NCBI GenBank assembly: GCA_031374415.1
Contig: JANMGB010000275.1
Coordinates: forward strand, 1-64,000
From: CANHBY01 sp031374415
GTDB lineage: Bacteria > Pseudomonadota > Gammaproteobacteria > Burkholderiales > Burkholderiaceae_C
DNA length: 64,000 bases
Direction: 5' to 3'
Below are positions 61,478-64,000 of this stretch, piece after piece. The position numbers and the translations under genes are program-made. Under the pieces are notes generated by a model that was given only the letters and a program-made list of their open reading frames with translations, made no database searches and was not told where the DNA came from. Positions within the stretch are counted from its first letter, which is position 1; each line of letters starts with the position of its first letter.

Positions 61478-61900
61478 CTGGTACCCCGCCTCAGTGGATT
61501 TGAAAGGTTGGACGCGGTGGTTTAGGAATAGCTCCCCCACCCGCAGGGGGGCTTGTCGGCCTTGAATCTCTGCGAGGTCGATGGCGAACTACACAGGCTG
61601 CTGGATTCCCGCCTGCGCGGGAATGACGTGGGGAGATGCCAAACCCGTCATCCCCGCCTCTCCCGTCATTCCCCGCCTCTCCCGTCATCCCCGCCTCTCC
61701 CGTCATTCCCGCCTCTCCCGTCATTCCCGCCTCTCCCGTCATCCCCGCGCAGGCGGGGATCCAGGAACGTGCCTCAGGCGCGCTATGCCCGCGCGCTGCA
61801 TTCCTCCCGGCTCAGCTTGCCCATGCGCCACCTGTTCGCTTTGGCGACATCAACCTTTCAAATCCACTGAGACGGGATACCCGACTCAGTGGATTTGAAA
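61478..61900 (+). repeat. mobile-looking repeat element B with inverted ends
   Basis: No gene lies between 61466 and about 61940. Ends 61480-61510 and 61851-61881 are 31-bp inverted repeats with two mismatches, and match the ends of element A. Inside are a CCCGCCTGCGCGGG palindrome, an array of about seven CCCGTCATTCCCGCCTCT-type 17-18-base units (61646-61765), and a tail copied from element A (GCTCAGCTTGC). A third partial end, CTCAGTGGATTTGAAA, follows at 61885-61900. Frames through the array give false Pro/Ser-rich proteins. Confidence 0.82.
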
Positions 61901-61957
61901 CGCTTGCATTCGCTTGATTTGTTGTAGCAACATTTCTACATTACTCCACCATGCACG

Positions 61958-62200
61958 GTGTTTGGCTCGGCCTTTGGGGAGGATATGACCTCTGGCTTGG
62001 TGATTCTTGCGCTGAACATGGCGCTCATGACCCGTCAGCCCGAGTCGGTGATTCACCACTCAGATCAGGGCAACCAGTACACCAGCATGGCCTTTGGCAA
62101 TCGATGCAAGGACATGGGCGTGCACCCCTCCATGGGCACGGTGGGGATGCATACGACAAGGCCATGGCCGACTCATTCTGTCCGCCGAGCCGTGGCTGCG
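61958..62200 (+). pseudogene. IS3-family transposase (OrfB, rve domain) remnant
   Basis: The frame reads ESVIHHSDQGNQYTSMAFG, then MGVHPSMGTVG; the catalytic-core match is the HHSDxGxQY block of IS3-family transposases. After MGTVG a one-base shift is needed to continue with DAYDKAMADSF, which is the normal next segment (the family has GDAYDNAMAESF). So it is frameshifted as well as truncated at both ends. It is joined to a fragment of an unrelated hydrolase. Confidence 0.8.
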
Positions 62201-62600
62201 CCTGATGCGAGGCGAGCTGCATGTGAGCCTCATTGGCATGGTCTTGATGCGTCGGGCGCTGAGTGCCCTGCGCCATGGCGTTTCACAATGGCGGCACAGG
62301 CTGGGCGCACCCATCGCCAACGAGCTCATCACCAGCCTGAACGCCGCAGTACAAAACGGAGTTACGCTGCGGTTTGTGTTTGCTGTGGGAGATCCTGGCC
62401 ATGAATTGCTGGTGCGTGATGGCGGCGAGGTATTGCACAGGCTGTTGGCACAAGGCTGCGTTTCGATCCATGGGGTGCCAGGGGGTGACCACACCTTCAC
62501 CGGCCAGGCCACGCGCGAGCAGCTGAGTGCAACCCTCAGCCAACTGTTGCTGTCCGATTTCCCCGGCACTGAGAAGTCCAAGTCCGCCAGCGTCCCAGGT
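62184..62600 (+). pseudogene. alpha/beta-hydrolase C-terminal fragment
   Basis: The frame contains LRFVFAVGDPGHELLVRDGG and then GVPGGDHTFTGQATREQ. The Asp of GDPGHELL and the His of DHTFT are placed like the acid and His of serine hydrolases. The N-terminal half with the nucleophile elbow is missing, replaced by the IS3 remnant. It is therefore probably dead. The reading frame continues into the TamA start region only by chance. Confidence 0.5.
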
Positions 62601-62622
62601 TCAAACCGGAGTCAGTTTTTTG

Positions 62623-64000
62623 ATGAGCATGATGACAGCGAGGCGGTGGCGCCGGGCGGCACAGGTTTGGACGGCGTCGCTGGCGGTGTCGTGCATGGCC
62701 AGCGGGCAGGCCCAGACGCTGACGCCCACCCCAGCGAGCCCCGAAGCATCGGCGCCCGTGGCCTATGAGTTGGAGATCGAAGCCCCGCGCAGCCTGACGC
62801 CCCTGCTGCGACTGCACCTGGACTTGGCCCGGTTTCAGGCCGCGGCGCAAGACGCGGGCATCACGGAGGAAGAGTTAACGCGCCTGGTGCGGGCCACCCC
62901 CGCGCAGGTGCGGGCCTTGCTCGAAACTGAAGGCTATTTCAATGCCCAGGTTGAAGTCGAGATCAGCCGCCCTCAAGGCCAAGAGCCACCGCAGGTGCGG
63001 GTGCAGGTTGAGCCAGGCCCGCAGGCCAAAGTGGCGTCACTGAACATCGAGGTGCAGGGTGCCATGCAAGACGCCTTGCTTCAAGATGACGTTGAGGCGC
63101 AGCGAGCCCTGCGAGAGTTGAATCAGGCTTGGGCCTTGCCGGTGGGCGCCGGATTTGCGCAAGGGGACTGGGCCAACGCCAAGGCCAAGGCGCTGACGCA
63201 ATTGCGCACGGTGGGCTACCCCGCAGCCACATGGGCCCAGACACAGGCCTCGGTCGATGCCGCGCGCCAGGCCGTGGATCTGCGGGTGGTGCTGGACAGC
63301 GGTCCCTTGTTTTTATTTGGTCCCGTGCAAGTGGAGGGGCTGTCTCGGTTTGATGCGGCCAGCGTGCAGGCCCTGCAACCGTTTGTCACGGGCACAACCT
63401 ACAAAGAGCCACTGCTCTTGGATTACCAAGAACGCTTGCGCAAGCTGGGCTTGTTTGAAGCGGTGTCGATCGAGCTCGACACCGACCCCACGACGGCCAA
63501 GGCCGCGCCCGTGCGGGTGCGGGTGCGCGAGCAAAAGCTGCAGCAAACGACGGCGGGCGTGGGCTTCAGCGACAAGGCGGGGCCGAGGGTGTCATTGGAA
63601 CACCTGAACCGGCGGGTGTTCGGCAGCCGTTGGGTGGCCAAGAACAAGTTCGAGATCGGGCGTGACCAGAAGTCTTGGCAAGGTGAGCTGCTGTCGTACC
63701 CGCTGGACAAGGGCTATCGGCAATTGGTTGCCGGCAACTACCAAACGGAAACCGCCGCAGGGACCACGGTGCGTGCGTCGCGCTTGCGGGTCGGTCGGTC
63801 CCTCGATGCGGAAGACCTTGAGCGCCTGGTCTTTGTGGAGGCCATCACCGCTTCGATACAAAACGACGAGGGCAGCCGAACGCCCACCGCCACGGCCAAC
63901 ACGGCCCACCGCGCGGCCTCGGGCAACGTGCATTGGCTGCGCCGCACCTTGGACAATGCGCTGTTGCCCACCCGCGGTGAGAGCGCGAACTTGCAGTTGG
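62623..64000 (+). CDS. tamA: TamA-like outer-membrane assembly protein, 5' part
   Basis: At least 459 residues, running off the window end. A signal peptide (RRWRRAAQVWTASLAVSCMA, then SGQAQ) precedes POTRA-like domains: ELEIEAPRSLTPLLRLHLDL, RALLETEGYFNAQVEVEI, FLFGPVQVEGLSRFDA. The start of the barrel domain reads GVGFSDKAGPRVSLEHLNRR. TamA (BamA family) acts with TamB in inserting some outer-membrane proteins; tamB would be expected next. Starts at 62623 or 62632 are both possible. It is just after mobile-element debris, so its promoter may be rearranged. Confidence 0.85.
   Translation, partial: MSMMTARRWRRAAQVWTASLAVSCMASGQAQTLTPTPASPEASAPVAYELEIEAPRSLTPLLRLHLDLARFQAAAQDAGITEEELTRLVRATPAQVRALLETEGYFNAQVEVEISRPQGQEPPQVRVQVEPGPQAKVASLNIEVQGAMQDALLQDDVEAQRALRELNQAWALPVGAGFAQGDWANAKAKALTQLRTVGYPAATWAQTQASVDAARQAVDLRVVLDSGPLFLFGPVQVEGLSRFDAASVQALQPFVTGTTYKEPLLLDYQERLRKLGLFEAVSIELDTDPTTAKAAPVRVRVREQKLQQTTAGVGFSDKAGPRVSLEHLNRRVFGSRWVAKNKFEIGRDQKSWQGELLSYPLDKGYRQLVAGNYQTETAAGTTVRASRLRVGRSLDAEDLERLVFVEAITASIQNDEGSRTPTATANTAHRAASGNVHWLRRTLDNALLPTRGESANLQL

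Noticed and set aside
61646..61765. Possible CRISPR array or Pro/Ser-rich gene
   Set aside because: Tandem 17-18-base units without spacers; all open frames through it are repetitive artefacts.

Overview
The window is a chromosomal segment of a GC-rich betaproteobacterium, most likely order Burkholderiales and close to the Comamonadaceae. This rests on gene order and protein character: a dnaA-dnaN-gyrB block divergent from rpmH-rnpA-yidD-yidC-mnmE, a split glyQ/glyS glycyl-tRNA synthetase, a DksA-like protein with a lysine/alanine/proline-rich tail, a BPSS1780-type membrane protein beside thrB, and a paired cyanophycin synthetase locus. No species is claimed. The replication origin very probably lies at about 29.37-29.69 kb.

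Layout. 0-10.5 kb is almost entirely on the minus strand: an IS5-like transposase scrap, then MaoC-like hydratase, thiolase, aceK and isovaleryl-CoA dehydrogenase (acyl-CoA and glyoxylate metabolism), then a YgjP-like metallopeptidase, plsC, gmhB, glyS and glyQ, mostly with stop/start overlaps. 10.7-14 kb holds an unusual EF-hand/Ser-Gly protein facing lnt and corC. 14.1-23 kb is plus-strand: CobW-type GTPase, dksA-like gene, STAS protein, hslVU, BaiN-type flavoprotein, pterin dehydratase and rsgA. 23.4-34 kb is the origin region. 34-40.7 kb holds a uracil-DNA glycosylase, rimI, tsaB, two exported hypotheticals, thrB, a membrane protein, folE and a BLUF photoreceptor.

41.1-44.0 kb is the most interesting part: a compact chemotaxis-like cassette (membrane-anchored mini-MCP, CheX-like phosphatase, pseudo-receiver-CheX fusion, CheY) with no CheA, CheW, CheR or CheB in view. 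The two CheX-like proteins share the C-terminal residues GELEMF. A 161-bp element with perfect 22-bp inverted ends begins at the last base of the cheY stop codon. 44-53 kb holds a radical SAM/B12 protein, a DUF1993 protein, a beta-barrel protein, AmpG, a flavin reductase, a methyltransferase and a kinase-like membrane protein lacking the usual catalytic HRD aspartate. 53.6-61.5 kb is a cyanophycin locus: CphA1, a second CphA with a degenerate Mur-ligase P-loop, and a divergent ABC transporter plus DUF1854 pair. 61.5-62.6 kb is mobile-element debris. The window ends inside a TamA-like outer-membrane assembly gene.

Repeats. Two related elements of about 340-400 bp have near-identical 31-35-bp inverted ends around short GTCATCCCCGCC-type arrays (23.0 and 61.5 kb). 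A 27-bp perfect inverted pair of the same REP type sits at 46.2 kb. A short motif, C/T-TAG-GG(C/T)CTGTT, recurs at several gene ends. All calls come from reading the sequence; no database search was possible.
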